The notes under the pieces were generated by a model that made no database searches, was not told the DNA's origin, and saw nothing but the letters and a program-made list of their open reading frames with translations. 44,836 nucleotides of DNA from Chitinophagaceae bacterium (lineage in GTDB: Bacteria > Bacteroidota > Bacteroidia > Chitinophagales > Chitinophagaceae), in assembly GCA_004299085.1 (NCBI GenBank), contig SCQV01000007.1:1-44836 (forward strand), read 5' to 3'. Below, piece after piece: positions 1 through 10,350 of the stretch. The position numbers and the translations under genes were made by a program. Every line of letters starts with the position of its first letter. Position 1 is the first letter of the stretch.

Positions 1-546
1 AATAGTTACTCCGTCTATGCTGTCATAAGATGCAACATTTTTTATTGTCAGGGATGAAATCATTTTTTAAGATTGTTCTTAATGTAAATGAAATAAGTAT
101 TAGCAATTAGTTGGAACTTACTGTTGCCTTCCAAATGTACTTAAATCATTTTTTACAAATGGAAATATTTTATCAAGTAACAAGTTAATGAAAATGAACA
201 AACACTTGACAGGCATTTGCCATTTGGCTTTAGTATTTTTCTTTTGATTAATATGAAAAGAAGGTGCCATGGATTCATGCTAAAACATAAACCTCTCTCT
301 AAATTGCTTTTCAAAGAGTTTAAATTTATTATGCCTATTAATTTTTGATAACCCTGAAAATATAATGGCATAATCCATACAACAAAAGCCACAAGAGAAA
401 TATTTTCGATTTGCAGGATTTATTACGATTTAGAGTAATTAGTATTTACTTGCATTAATAGAAAGTAATTTTTTCCTTAATTTTGCCGCAACCCTTTTGA
501 TATCTACTTCGCCATTCCTGAAAACCCCAGAACCTAATCAAGTAAA

Positions 547-1116
547 ATGAATCAGGAAAAAGAAATGGCCGGTTTTTCCATGGACGCCTTTCGACAGGGT
601 GATGAACATGCTCTTGATATTTTATTCAGAAAGTTCTTTCCGGCATTAAGCTATTTTGCGGGGCATTTTTTAGACAATACCCTGATGGCGGATGATATTG
701 CCAGCGAAACTTTTTTAAAGATTTGGGCAAAGAGACAGGATTTTGAAAGCCCGGATCACATCCGTGCGTTTCTGTACCGGGCAACCCGGAATGCCTGTAT
801 TAATCACAGGATACAATCGGAAAGAAGCACCGCAAGGGAAACAGCATTTTCAGAAAAATATCAGGATGATGCGTTGTTTGACGCAAAGATTGTTGAATCC
901 GAAGTGATCCGGTCTCTTCTGGAAGCCATAGAGGGTCTGCCCCAGGAATGCCGGAAAGTTATACGGTTAAGTTTTATCGAAGGGATGAAAGCGGATGAAA
1001 TAGCCCAAAAGCTGCAAGTTTCCCTCAGTACGGTCAAATCCCAAAAAGCAAGAGGTATTGAACTTTTAAGGAAAAGACTTCCCAATTCTCTTTTGCAGAT
1101 TTTATTATTCATGTAG
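547..1116 (+). CDS. RNA polymerase ECF-type sigma-70 factor
   Basis: 189 aa; sigma region 2-like (MADDIASETFLKIWAKRQDF, IRAFLYRATRNACINH) and region 4-like HTH (LPQECRKVIRLSFIEGMKADEIAQKLQVSLSTVKSQKARGIELLR); followed by fecR-like gene. Confidence 0.93.
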   Translation: MNQEKEMAGFSMDAFRQGDEHALDILFRKFFPALSYFAGHFLDNTLMADDIASETFLKIWAKRQDFESPDHIRAFLYRATRNACINHRIQSERSTARETAFSEKYQDDALFDAKIVESEVIRSLLEAIEGLPQECRKVIRLSFIEGMKADEIAQKLQVSLSTVKSQKARGIELLRKRLPNSLLQILLFM

Positions 1117-1257
1117 CCCTGTTTAGCGATAAGCTAAGTTCATCATCTTTCCAGAAAAAAATTTTCAATCTTTTAGTCTTTTTGACTTCCTGTGGTGTAT
1201 TGGTAGTATAATACAGGAAACAGTGAATACGATAAACTTGTATTTTATAATTATTTC

Positions 1258-2439
1258 ATGGAAGAAAAGCAATCCTATCATTTATTTTATATAGCAGGGC
1301 TTTTAGAAAAATACCTTAACGAAGAACTGACGCTTGCAGAGTTGGATGATTTAGAAAACTGGATCAATGTCAATGAGCATAACCGGAAAGTATTTGAAAA
1401 GATTACTAATAAAGACCAGCGTGAGGCAGCTTTATCATCAATGGCCAACCTTCCGACGGAAACCATGCTGGAAAAGCTTAAGATGCAAATCAACATGGCA
1501 GAGACCCAAACCCACACCAGAACAATTCGTCGTTATCGTTATTGGGCAGCCGCAGGAATAACAATTTTGCTGGCGGTGGGAGCCTTTCTTTTTTTCAACA
1601 ATAAGCCGAAACAGGTAAGTGATAAGCCGATAGCGCAGAGCATGCAGATTGCACCAGCTATTCCCCAGGCAAGGTTGGTTACCTCAAACGGTCAAACACT
1701 CTTGCTGAATGATACCGGCGATTCTTCCTTTATGCAAGGGACAACGAATGTACGGCAACAAAAAGGACAATTGAGCTACCTTAATTCGGGTGAGGCCGGG
1801 AAGCTGCAATATAATACACTGATAACGCCGAGAGGAGGTATATACATGGTCACACTGGACGATGGAACGAAAGTATGGCTCAATGCTGCGTCCTCTCTAC
1901 ATTACCCTGTGCATTTTGCAAGCGGGGAGCGTAAGGTGGAACTCGATGGTGAAGCTTATTTCGAGGTGTCTGAAGATAATCGCCGTCCTTTCAAGGTGGC
2001 TGTCGGTGATATGAACATTGAGGTCTTGGGCACTCATTTCAATGTAATGGCTTATGATGATGAGCAACAAACGACTACTACTTTGTTGGAGGGAAAGGTT
2101 AAAGTCAGTGCGGGAACCATCGGCAAAATTATCAAGCCCGGCCAGGAAGTGCAATTAAATAAAAGTACAGATATGCTGACGGTAAAGAAGGCTGATACAG
2201 TAGCCTCCATCTCGTGGAAGAATGGGCTTTTTGAATTTGACAATACCGATATGAAATCAATTCTCAGAGAACTGTCGCGGTGGTATAATGTGGATATAGT
2301 TTATAGCGTAGGCGTGAAAGACCGGTATTTTACTGGTACGGCTCCCAGAAGCATGAGCCTGAATGATATGCTGAAAGGGCTTTCTTCCAGCGGGATTGAT
2401 TTCAGGGTAGAAGGCAGAAAGATTATTGTTTTAAAATAA
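1258..2439 (+). CDS. FecR-family anti-sigma factor
   Basis: 393 aa; single TM (YWAAAGITILLAVGAFLFF), FecR core (TPRGGIYMVTLDDGTKVWLNAASSLHYP...GEAYFEVSEDNRRPFKV...VLGTHFNVMAY); C-terminal STN-like segment. Confidence 0.93.
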   Translation: MEEKQSYHLFYIAGLLEKYLNEELTLAELDDLENWINVNEHNRKVFEKITNKDQREAALSSMANLPTETMLEKLKMQINMAETQTHTRTIRRYRYWAAAGITILLAVGAFLFFNNKPKQVSDKPIAQSMQIAPAIPQARLVTSNGQTLLLNDTGDSSFMQGTTNVRQQKGQLSYLNSGEAGKLQYNTLITPRGGIYMVTLDDGTKVWLNAASSLHYPVHFASGERKVELDGEAYFEVSEDNRRPFKVAVGDMNIEVLGTHFNVMAYDDEQQTTTTLLEGKVKVSAGTIGKIIKPGQEVQLNKSTDMLTVKKADTVASISWKNGLFEFDNTDMKSILRELSRWYNVDIVYSVGVKDRYFTGTAPRSMSLNDMLKGLSSSGIDFRVEGRKIIVLK

Positions 2440-2516
2440 GCGATAACACAACTATTAAATAGAAACAGCACCTATAGTTTTATGAAAGAGCGCTTTTTTG
2501 GTTGATAACAGAAAAA

Positions 2517-2543
2517 GCCGTCCCGTCTTCTCTACGGGACGGC
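2517..2543. promoter_or_regulatory. Strong 10-bp perfect hairpin (GCCGTCCCGT-N7-ACGGGACGGC) in fecR-susC intergenic region
   Basis: Inverted repeat read directly; no U-tract follows. Confidence 0.5.
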
Positions 2544-2616
2544 GAGTATCTGGGTAAGCCTTTAGAAATACAACCGGATAGATTGTTTTAATTGTTCACC
2601 CAAACACTGCAAATAT

Positions 2617-5600
2617 ATGCAATTAATTGTACCACCTCAGGGCAGGGCAAAGACTTGCCTTACATCAAAATTTCTATTGATTACGAAACTAACTTTCTTT
2701 TTGATTTTGGCCGCAAGCCTTAATATCTCTGCCAAGAGTTACGGACAACTTATTACCCTGGAAGAGCATCATGCACCACTCGAAAAAGTGATACAAGACA
2801 TTAAGGCGCAGAGTGGTTACACTTTTTGGTATGAAACCGGCTTATTGAAAAATGCAAAACGGGTAAATGTGGAAGTCGAGAACGCTTCCATTCATAGCGT
2901 TCTTGCGCTCATCTTTAAGGGGCAGCCGCTGAGCTATACGCTTATAGACAGTGTTGTGTTTATTAAGGCTGCCGTAAAAACGAATGATGCTGCTGCAATA
3001 ATCAGACAACCTATTGCCGCTATAGCAGGAAGAGTTGTTAATGAAAAAGGTGAGCCTATACCGGGAGCTACCATCCAGGTAAGAGGCAGCCAGCAGGTTG
3101 CCATAGCAGATAATGACGGAGTTTTCAGTATGGACAGTGTTGCAGAAGGATCCGTCCTGGTTATTTCCAGTGTCGGTTATGAAAGTGAGGAGATTATCTA
3201 TAAGGGCGTTTCCCCGGTTATAATTACATTAAAAGTATATTCCAGTTCGTTGGACACGCTTTCGGTGAGCGTTAATACCGGCTATGAATATATACCGAAA
3301 GAAAGAGCTACCGGCTCTTTTGATTATATCAGCAACAAGACCATCAATCGAACCGTATCGCCGGATATATTGAGCCGATTACAGGGGGTTGCCAGCGGCA
3401 TGCTGTTTGACAACAGCAGTGGTAATAACCTTAATATCAGTATTCGGGGGCGAAGTACACTATTTGCCAACACGCAGCCGGTGATTGTGCTGGACAATTT
3501 TGAATATGACGGCGATATTAATAATATCAATCCTAACGATGTGGAAAGCATCACCATCCTGAAAGATGCGGCAGCGGCTTCCATTTGGGGAGCCCGTTCC
3601 GGTAACGGCGTTATTGTTATAACGACCAAAAAGGGAATGTATAATACTCCTATAAAGGTATCGTTCAATAGTAATGTGACGGTTACCGGAAAGCCGGATT
3701 TATTCTATGCGCCTACGATATCATCTGCCGATTATATCTCTGTTGAAAAATACCTGTTTGGACAAGGTTATTATGATTACACACTTACTGATCCGAGTGA
3801 ACCTTCTGTTTCGCCGGTGGTGGAAATACTTAATGATGAGAGGAACGGAACCATCAGCTCGCAACAGGCAAATGATGAAATTAATGCTTTGCAGGGGCAT
3901 GATGTAAGGAATGATTTGTTGAAATATTTTTATCGTAAGTCTGTGAACCAGCAATATGCCGTAAACCTTAGTGGTGGCAGCAAAGTGCAGAAATATTATG
4001 TTTCCATAGGGTACGATAAAGATTTAAGCACGTTAGTAGGTAACCGAAACGACCGGCTGACGGTAAATGCAAACAATGTTTATTCACTTATTAAGCACAA
4101 ACTGGAAATCAGTACAGGTATCATATATACGCAAACGAAGGTGGGGAATAATGGTATTAATCCAGCTCAGATAGGTGGTACTTCGGTGCTGTACCCTTAC
4201 ACACAACTGGCGAACAGCAAAGGGAACGCTTTGCCTATTGCGCAGCGCCGTCAGGGATACATTGATACGGTGGGAGACGGTCAGTTATTGGATTGGAATT
4301 ATCGCCCTTTGGATGAAGTAAAGAATAATGATAACCGAACCAATGGCATGGATTACCAGGCTAATGTTGGACTTCGTTATCGGATTATGACCGGTTTAGA
4401 AGCTTCGGTAAAATATCAATATGCCAAAGGTGAAACGGACTTGAGAGATTTTGGAAATTTGCAAAGCTATTCGACCAGAGACCAGATTAATCAGTTTACA
4501 GAAATTACACCGGACGGCATCATTTACCCCATTCCTTTAGGAGGCATCTTATATCTTGATAATTCATCCTATACTTCCCAATATTTCAGAGGCCAGGTTA
4601 ATTACAATCATACATGGAATACAAAGCATCAGCTAACAGCGATTGCCGGGACGGAAGTGAAGGATTTAAGTTCCGGCAGTTACAGTAATACTTATTACGG
4701 TTACGATAACGTACATGGTACAAGCGTACCAGTGGACTTTGTGAGTTTTTATCCGAATTATATAACAGGCATCGGTCAGCAAATTTCCAATGGACAAAGC
4801 TTTCAGGGGCTTGCTGACCGTTATCTTTCCTATTATCTGAACGCAGCTTATACATATAATGACAAATATATTCTTTCCGTCAGCGGCCGTAGAGACGCTT
4901 CTAATTTATTCGGTGTAAAAACCAACCAGAAATGGGTTCCTTTATGGTCTGCGGGTGCAAGCTGGATTGCCAGCGATGAGTCATTTTACCATATAAATTG
5001 GCTACCCTATCTGAAATTGCGGGCAACATTCGGTTATAATGGCAATGTTGATAAAAATGTGACTGCATTTCTTACATCAAAAGTGAATCTTTTTCCTAAC
5101 AATATAGGAGAAACAGACGCCAATATTATCAATCCGCCGAATCCTGAACTGCGGTGGGAAAGGGTAAAGACTATCAACTTCGGCGCCGATTTCAGGTTAA
5201 AGAATGACAGGCTTTCCGGAAGCTTGGATTATTATATAAAAAATGGAATTGACCTGATTGGTCACGAAGAGCTGCCCCCTTCGACCGGTATTTCCGGGTT
5301 AATAAATTTTATGGGCAATTCCGCCAATACGAAAGGCGAAGGTGTTGATGTCGTCTTAAATTCTCAGAATATAAGAGGTGCATTTAACTGGAGCACTTCC
5401 CTATTGGTAAGCTGGACAAAAAATAAAATAACGGCATATAATGCCCAGGTGGCCTCTATCAGTTCTTATGTAAATCCATTTGGCATAACGCCAAAGGTGG
5501 GCGTTCCCATTAATGCGCTCTTTAGCTATAAGTGGGCCGGCCTTGATGCACAGGGCAATCCGCAGGGAATATTAAACGGCAAAACCAGCGAGGACTATTC

Positions 5601-6147
5601 CGGGATTATTAATTCCACCGATTTTAATAACCTTACCTATTCCGGTTCAACCACTCCTATGGTCTTCGGTGGCTTGCTAAATACTTTTAACTGGAAACAA
5701 TTATCGCTTTCATTTAATATTACTTATAAACTGGGATATTATTTTAGGCGAACTTCTATTGACTATACCAGCCTGTTTGAAGGTATTTCACCAGGAGCCA
5801 AAGATTTTGATAAACGCTGGCAAAAGCCGGGTGATGAAAAGATAACGAATGTGCCCTCTATGATTTATCCGGCAGATTATTATCGCGACCAATTCTACTT
5901 AAACTCGTCTGCTTTAGTAGTACCGGGTGATTATATCCGGTTGCAGGATATTCAATTCAGCTATACGTTTAACAAAAAACAATTAGGTAAAACACCATTC
6001 CGAAGTATTCGTATTTACCTATATGCAGATAACCTGGGCATACTCTGGCGAAAAAATAAAGACGGCTTAGATCCTGATTATTTCGCCTCCCTTTATGACT
6101 ATCCGCCATCTAAGAGCTGTGCTGCCGGTATCAATATTGATTTTTGA
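2617..6147 (+). CDS. SusC/RagA-family TonB-dependent outer membrane receptor with N-terminal STN domain
   Basis: 1176 aa; STN-like N-terminus, carboxypeptidase-like repeat (IAGRVVNEKGEPIPGATIQVRGS), plug (SIRGRSTLFANTQPVIVLDNFEYDGDINNINPNDVESITILKDAAAASIWGARSGNGVIVITTKKG). Confidence 0.95.
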   Translation: MQLIVPPQGRAKTCLTSKFLLITKLTFFLILAASLNISAKSYGQLITLEEHHAPLEKVIQDIKAQSGYTFWYETGLLKNAKRVNVEVENASIHSVLALIFKGQPLSYTLIDSVVFIKAAVKTNDAAAIIRQPIAAIAGRVVNEKGEPIPGATIQVRGSQQVAIADNDGVFSMDSVAEGSVLVISSVGYESEEIIYKGVSPVIITLKVYSSSLDTLSVSVNTGYEYIPKERATGSFDYISNKTINRTVSPDILSRLQGVASGMLFDNSSGNNLNISIRGRSTLFANTQPVIVLDNFEYDGDINNINPNDVESITILKDAAAASIWGARSGNGVIVITTKKGMYNTPIKVSFNSNVTVTGKPDLFYAPTISSADYISVEKYLFGQGYYDYTLTDPSEPSVSPVVEILNDERNGTISSQQANDEINALQGHDVRNDLLKYFYRKSVNQQYAVNLSGGSKVQKYYVSIGYDKDLSTLVGNRNDRLTVNANNVYSLIKHKLEISTGIIYTQTKVGNNGINPAQIGGTSVLYPYTQLANSKGNALPIAQRRQGYIDTVGDGQLLDWNYRPLDEVKNNDNRTNGMDYQANVGLRYRIMTGLEASVKYQYAKGETDLRDFGNLQSYSTRDQINQFTEITPDGIIYPIPLGGILYLDNSSYTSQYFRGQVNYNHTWNTKHQLTAIAGTEVKDLSSGSYSNTYYGYDNVHGTSVPVDFVSFYPNYITGIGQQISNGQSFQGLADRYLSYYLNAAYTYNDKYILSVSGRRDASNLFGVKTNQKWVPLWSAGASWIASDESFYHINWLPYLKLRATFGYNGNVDKNVTAFLTSKVNLFPNNIGETDANIINPPNPELRWERVKTINFGADFRLKNDRLSGSLDYYIKNGIDLIGHEELPPSTGISGLINFMGNSANTKGEGVDVVLNSQNIRGAFNWSTSLLVSWTKNKITAYNAQVASISSYVNPFGITPKVGVPINALFSYKWAGLDAQGNPQGILNGKTSEDYSGIINSTDFNNLTYSGSTTPMVFGGLLNTFNWKQLSLSFNITYKLGYYFRRTSIDYTSLFEGISPGAKDFDKRWQKPGDEKITNVPSMIYPADYYRDQFYLNSSALVVPGDYIRLQDIQFSYTFNKKQLGKTPFRSIRIYLYADNLGILWRKNKDGLDPDYFASLYDYPPSKSCAAGINIDF

Positions 6148-6172
6148 CATTTACTCCTTAACACCTAAACTT

Positions 6173-7540
6173 ATGAATTGCAGATTTTTTTCTACTCTTA
6201 TTATAATCTTTCTGATAAACCTTTCCTGTCAGAAGTTCCTGGACAAAGTGCCCGATCAATCTTTGACTATTCCATCCACTTTAAAAGATTTTGATGCACT
6301 ACTGAACAATAATTATATAACTCAGAGGAATATGTCATTAGGCGACTTGAGTTGCGACGATTGGTATTGTACATACTCTGGATATCAGTCGCTACCTTTA
6401 TTGGTAAGGAACTGCTTTATTTGGCAAAAGGATATTTTTGAAGGAAGTACATCCAGTGATTGGAACGCTGCATATTATGCTATCTACTATGCCAACATTG
6501 TTCTGGAAAATATCGGTAAGATAAGCGATGATACTACGAGTACGGCCGGACATATAGCATTTGATGAATTAAAAGGCAGAGCATTCTTTATACGTGCATT
6601 TTCCTATTACAATTTATCCCAGATTTTTATTGTTCCTTATGATTCAGCTACTGCCACAACAGACTTAGGACTTCCCTTAAGATTGCACTCCGATCCTAAT
6701 GAAAAAGTAGCTCGCTCCAGTGTACGAAAGACTTATGAACAGATGATCAGTGATGCCTTACAAGCAAAAGACTTATTAGGAACAACGGTTAATGAAAACA
6801 CGCCCAATGTTCCATCCAAATCTGCCGCTTATGCTTTATTATCTAAGATTTATTTAAGCATGGGCAGTTACCAGGATGCCGGGGCTTATGCAGATAGTTC
6901 CTTGCAATTATATTCCACTCTGATTGATTATAATTCTTTGGATACTACAAAGAAACTGGCTTTCCCAATACCAACAAACAATGAAGTTATTTATCTGGCT
7001 TTGCAAGGGAGTTATTTTAGTCCATTTTTAAGGTTAGTGGATTCGAGCTTGTATAGGTCTTACGCAAATGGCGACTTGAGAAAAGTTATATTTTTCAATA
7101 CCAGGAATGGTGGTGATGATTATTATTTCAGAGGATCTTATACAGGAACATATACTCCTTTCTGCGGATTGGCTACGGATGAAATGTACTTAAACAGGGC
7201 AGAGTGTTATGCAAGGGCCGGGGATGTAACTGATGCCATGGCTGATTTAAACACACTATTGAAGATGCGTTTTCAGAAAGGGCATTTTACTAATCTTATC
7301 GCTGATAATGCAGAGGATGCTGTGCGCTTGATATTAACAGAGAGAAGAAAAGAGTTGATATTCAGAAATGTACGCTGGTCAGACTTACGCAGATTAAATC
7401 AGGATTCCCGCTTTGCCATCACCCTTACCAGGCAACTAAATGGTCAAACATATACTTTGCCACCTAATGACCCGAAATACACGTTCCCGATTCCACCGGA
7501 TGAAATTTCGTTAGGAGGTGTTCAGCAAAACAAACGATAA
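6173..7540 (+). CDS. RagB/SusD-family lipoprotein
   Basis: Start reassigned from 6095 to in-frame ATG at 6173 (MNCRFFSTLIIIFLINLSCQKFLDKVPDQ, lipobox LSC); SusD C-terminal pattern (YLNRAECYARAGDVTDAMADLNTLLKMRF ... ERRKELIFRNVRWSDLRRLN); directly after susC. Confidence 0.9.
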   Translation: MNCRFFSTLIIIFLINLSCQKFLDKVPDQSLTIPSTLKDFDALLNNNYITQRNMSLGDLSCDDWYCTYSGYQSLPLLVRNCFIWQKDIFEGSTSSDWNAAYYAIYYANIVLENIGKISDDTTSTAGHIAFDELKGRAFFIRAFSYYNLSQIFIVPYDSATATTDLGLPLRLHSDPNEKVARSSVRKTYEQMISDALQAKDLLGTTVNENTPNVPSKSAAYALLSKIYLSMGSYQDAGAYADSSLQLYSTLIDYNSLDTTKKLAFPIPTNNEVIYLALQGSYFSPFLRLVDSSLYRSYANGDLRKVIFFNTRNGGDDYYFRGSYTGTYTPFCGLATDEMYLNRAECYARAGDVTDAMADLNTLLKMRFQKGHFTNLIADNAEDAVRLILTERRKELIFRNVRWSDLRRLNQDSRFAITLTRQLNGQTYTLPPNDPKYTFPIPPDEISLGGVQQNKR

Positions 7541-7567
7541 AAATCATCGTCAAAACTGAGAAGTATT

Positions 7568-9121
7568 ATGGAAAAGAATATTCTATTAACTGCTTTATTA
7601 TTATTAAATTTTTTCTATGGACATTTAAGTGCGCAAAAAAAGCTGCATTGCGGCTATATCAATGTTCGTATGGAAGGTGCAAAACGCGAAGATACCTCCA
7701 AGCTTTATTTTTGGCAAAATGTCTTAAGCTCCAGCCTTTTTGACAAATTCATACAACCAAAAATTTATAAGGTTTCTTTAAATGAAAATAAAGAATGGCA
7801 TTTTCAGTTGTCTTCTATTAGCAGACCGGGATATTTTATTATTTGTAAAGATTCAAACCTTGCTGTTGAAAGTCCGATACCAATATTTAATCGTTATCTG
7901 ATAGAGCCAGGAGATAGTGTAACAATAGTCATAAAAAAAAGGGGTTATGTAAATAAAGAGATAGGATGGAATTACAGCGGCTTAAATGATTTATATGAGG
8001 ATTATGTTCTTACCTTTTCAGGAAGGGGCTCAGCTAAATATCAATGCAGGTATCGGATAGATACAATGATAGCTAAGGATACATCTGCATATGGCGTATT
8101 TAAATTAGGAACATATCAATACCTTTCACGTAACCACTATTTAGTAGCCCATTATATCGCTGACAGCTTGCTCAAAGCCTATAGAAAGTTTATGAGCCCT
8201 ATCGCATTTCAGATACTGGCTGCTGATTTGTATTCCGAAATTGAAATTCCGAGGGTTAGACTTTTATTAAATAAGTATGAGATAGCAGTCAGTAATATGG
8301 ACAGTTTAGGCTTGAGAATTGTGAAAAATACATACTTTAATTATTTTAACAATGACCTGCCGATAGGCAAATATTCCAGAGGTTTAGCGATTTCTAATAG
8401 TTATCCTATGTATGGCATACTCGACGCCATCACAAAAGAGCACATTGAGGGTAATCCCTTATTAGGGCAAGGTACATATACTTATTTAAAGAATGAATAT
8501 ACAGGAATGGTAAGGGATAGATTGTTGACCTTGCTTTTTGCCAGGGAATATCATGTGAGTCGCGTCCTACAACCATTATTGCAGGATGCTCAAAAAATTG
8601 TAAAAACAAGTTATTGTTTGGAAGTGCTGAATTCAATCCAGTCAAGCCTGGCAAAAGGCAAAACAGCTTATAATTTTTCGTTAGTAGATACAGCAGGAAA
8701 TATTGTTACCTTAAAAAAATTAAAAGGTAAGGTCATTTTTATGGATTTTTGGTTTACAGGATGTGGTTCGTGCAAAGGTTATTACAAAAATATTCTTGCT
8801 AAAGCGGAGGATACATTCAAAGATAATCCGAATGTGGTATTTGTAAGTGTCTCGGTTGATAAGTTAAAAAATGTCTGGATAAAATCTATTTATAGCAATG
8901 CATATTCTTCAGTAACTCATAAAAATGTAATAAATCTTTATACGGGAGGCGTTGCAGGCAATAGCCCAGTAATAAGATATTATAAGATTTCCGGCTATCC
9001 ATTTCAATTATTAATTGATAAAAGTGGTAGAATAGCTACTTCATCTTGGGATGACTTAAACACACTTCCGAAGATAAGGGATAAGATTACTTATATTTTG
9101 CGTCAAACATGTAATAATTGA
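7568..9121 (+). CDS. TlpA-like thioredoxin-fold protein with long N-terminal domain
   Basis: 517 aa; signal peptide; C-terminal thioredoxin fold with CGSC (VIFMDFWFTGCGSCKGYYKNILAKAE). Confidence 0.85.
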   Translation: MEKNILLTALLLLNFFYGHLSAQKKLHCGYINVRMEGAKREDTSKLYFWQNVLSSSLFDKFIQPKIYKVSLNENKEWHFQLSSISRPGYFIICKDSNLAVESPIPIFNRYLIEPGDSVTIVIKKRGYVNKEIGWNYSGLNDLYEDYVLTFSGRGSAKYQCRYRIDTMIAKDTSAYGVFKLGTYQYLSRNHYLVAHYIADSLLKAYRKFMSPIAFQILAADLYSEIEIPRVRLLLNKYEIAVSNMDSLGLRIVKNTYFNYFNNDLPIGKYSRGLAISNSYPMYGILDAITKEHIEGNPLLGQGTYTYLKNEYTGMVRDRLLTLLFAREYHVSRVLQPLLQDAQKIVKTSYCLEVLNSIQSSLAKGKTAYNFSLVDTAGNIVTLKKLKGKVIFMDFWFTGCGSCKGYYKNILAKAEDTFKDNPNVVFVSVSVDKLKNVWIKSIYSNAYSSVTHKNVINLYTGGVAGNSPVIRYYKISGYPFQLLIDKSGRIATSSWDDLNTLPKIRDKITYILRQTCNN

Positions 9122-9126
9122 TAAGC

Positions 9127-9160
9127 AAAAAAGGAGCCGGTCATTTATCGGCTCCTTTTT
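9127..9160. terminator. Bidirectional rho-independent-type terminator between convergent genes
   Basis: AAAAAAGGAGCCG-loop-CGGCTCCTTTTT. Confidence 0.85.
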
Positions 9161-9164
9161 GATT

Positions 9165-9467
9165 TTAGAGACTTTCAAACGTACCTTGTTCAACGGTCGC
9201 GTCAGAAATCGGAACTTCTGTATTTCCGTTTCTTGATGTAATGTTCGTACTTGAGGCACTCATTTTGCAATTTGAAGACGATTGATTACAATTATAATCT
9301 ACGCCTTCTGTTTCGCTTGTTAAATTTTGACCCAAAACATAATAAGAACCATCAGTTCCAGTTATCTGATAGGTAACTGTACTGTTCGGTCTAATCGTTG
9401 TAAATGCGCTTGCAGCGCCAGCCAGGATCGCAATGGCAACCACTAAGCTGAATTTTCTGTTTTTCAT
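9165..9467 (-). CDS. Small secreted DUF6520-like protein
   Basis: 100 aa; N-terminus MKNRKFSLVVAIAILAGAASAFTT, Cys pair YNCNQSSSNC; family call from recall of N-terminal pattern. Confidence 0.65.
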   Translation of the reverse strand: MKNRKFSLVVAIAILAGAASAFTTIRPNSTVTYQITGTDGSYYVLGQNLTSETEGVDYNCNQSSSNCKMSASSTNITSRNGNTEVPISDATVEQGTFESL

Positions 9468-9589
9468 TTTATTGAAATTTATTGGAAAAGAGATAATACC
9501 CGCCGGCTATTCCAGCCGGCAAAAAATATAAGCTTTCTGCTGCCTTTGTTAAGGAGGATGGCTAATGCGAAGTAAAATAATTGTCCTCT

Positions 9590-10036
9590 TCATGATATGC
9601 TGTTTAACTTAGTAGGATAAGCCCTATTCTCTTTATCACCGGATAGTTTTATTGCAATAATGCCGATGATGATAAAGAACAGGTTAAAGAAGATATGCCC
9701 TTTCCATCCGAGCGCCTGTATCAATCCTCCGCAAGAGCATGGAATGCGCGGGGCAAAATTCAGGATTGCAATAATGTAAATGATGAACAGCGATAAGAGG
9801 ATAACAGATAAATACAGCCCTTTCACTCTCGTGTTATTTATCATCAACAGCAGGGCAATCCCTATCTCAATAAGCGGCACTGCAATAGCCAGCAGCCCCG
9901 ATACAAAATACAGAAACGGCGAATTATTCAATTGTCCTTTGAAAGTTTCGTAGTGCACCAGCTTGCTGCATGCCGCGTATGCCCATAGTAGCGCCATAAG
10001 AACGCTGATGATTTCAATGAGAGTGGACTTTTTCAT
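9590..10036 (-). CDS. MauE/DoxX-like redox-associated membrane protein
   Basis: Start moved to MKKSTLIEIISVLMALLWAYAACSKL; four predicted TM segments; PCSCGG motif. Confidence 0.75.
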   Translation of the reverse strand: MKKSTLIEIISVLMALLWAYAACSKLVHYETFKGQLNNSPFLYFVSGLLAIAVPLIEIGIALLLMINNTRVKGLYLSVILLSLFIIYIIAILNFAPRIPCSCGGLIQALGWKGHIFFNLFFIIIGIIAIKLSGDKENRAYPTKLNSIS

Positions 10037-10350
10037 TTCAATAGGATTTAGGACGTAATGAGTAAAGTGATCGCTTGCCAACACCTGTCAATTTTTAAAA
10101 CTATCTCCTTTGTCTTTCCGATCACAAAGTTTCAATAGTTTATGAATCCGGGTATAGGCTTATTCAAGCGATTTTGGGTAACCATTGCAATTATTTTCAA
10201 CTTACCGGCAACAAATAGAAATTTTTTTAAAACGTTTCTTTAACTTTAAGCTGTAAAGTTTTCATGTATATATTTTATTGATTTACTTCTTCATTATTCT
10301 TTTCTCAACGTTAATAAACCGGCTTTTATGAAATCCTAAATTACTACATC

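Noticed and set aside
153-392. 79-aa minus-strand ORF at the left edge
   Set aside because: AT-rich low-complexity composition, no recognisable motif, no neighbours supporting it.
478-485. TAATTTTG resembling the Bacteroidota -7 box (TAnnTTTG) before the first sigma gene
   Set aside because: No properly spaced -33 TTTG found, so promoter call not supported.
6095-6172. Upstream extension of the SusD ORF overlapping susC
   Set aside because: The in-frame ATG at 6173 gives a proper lipoprotein signal peptide; the extension is unlikely to be translated.
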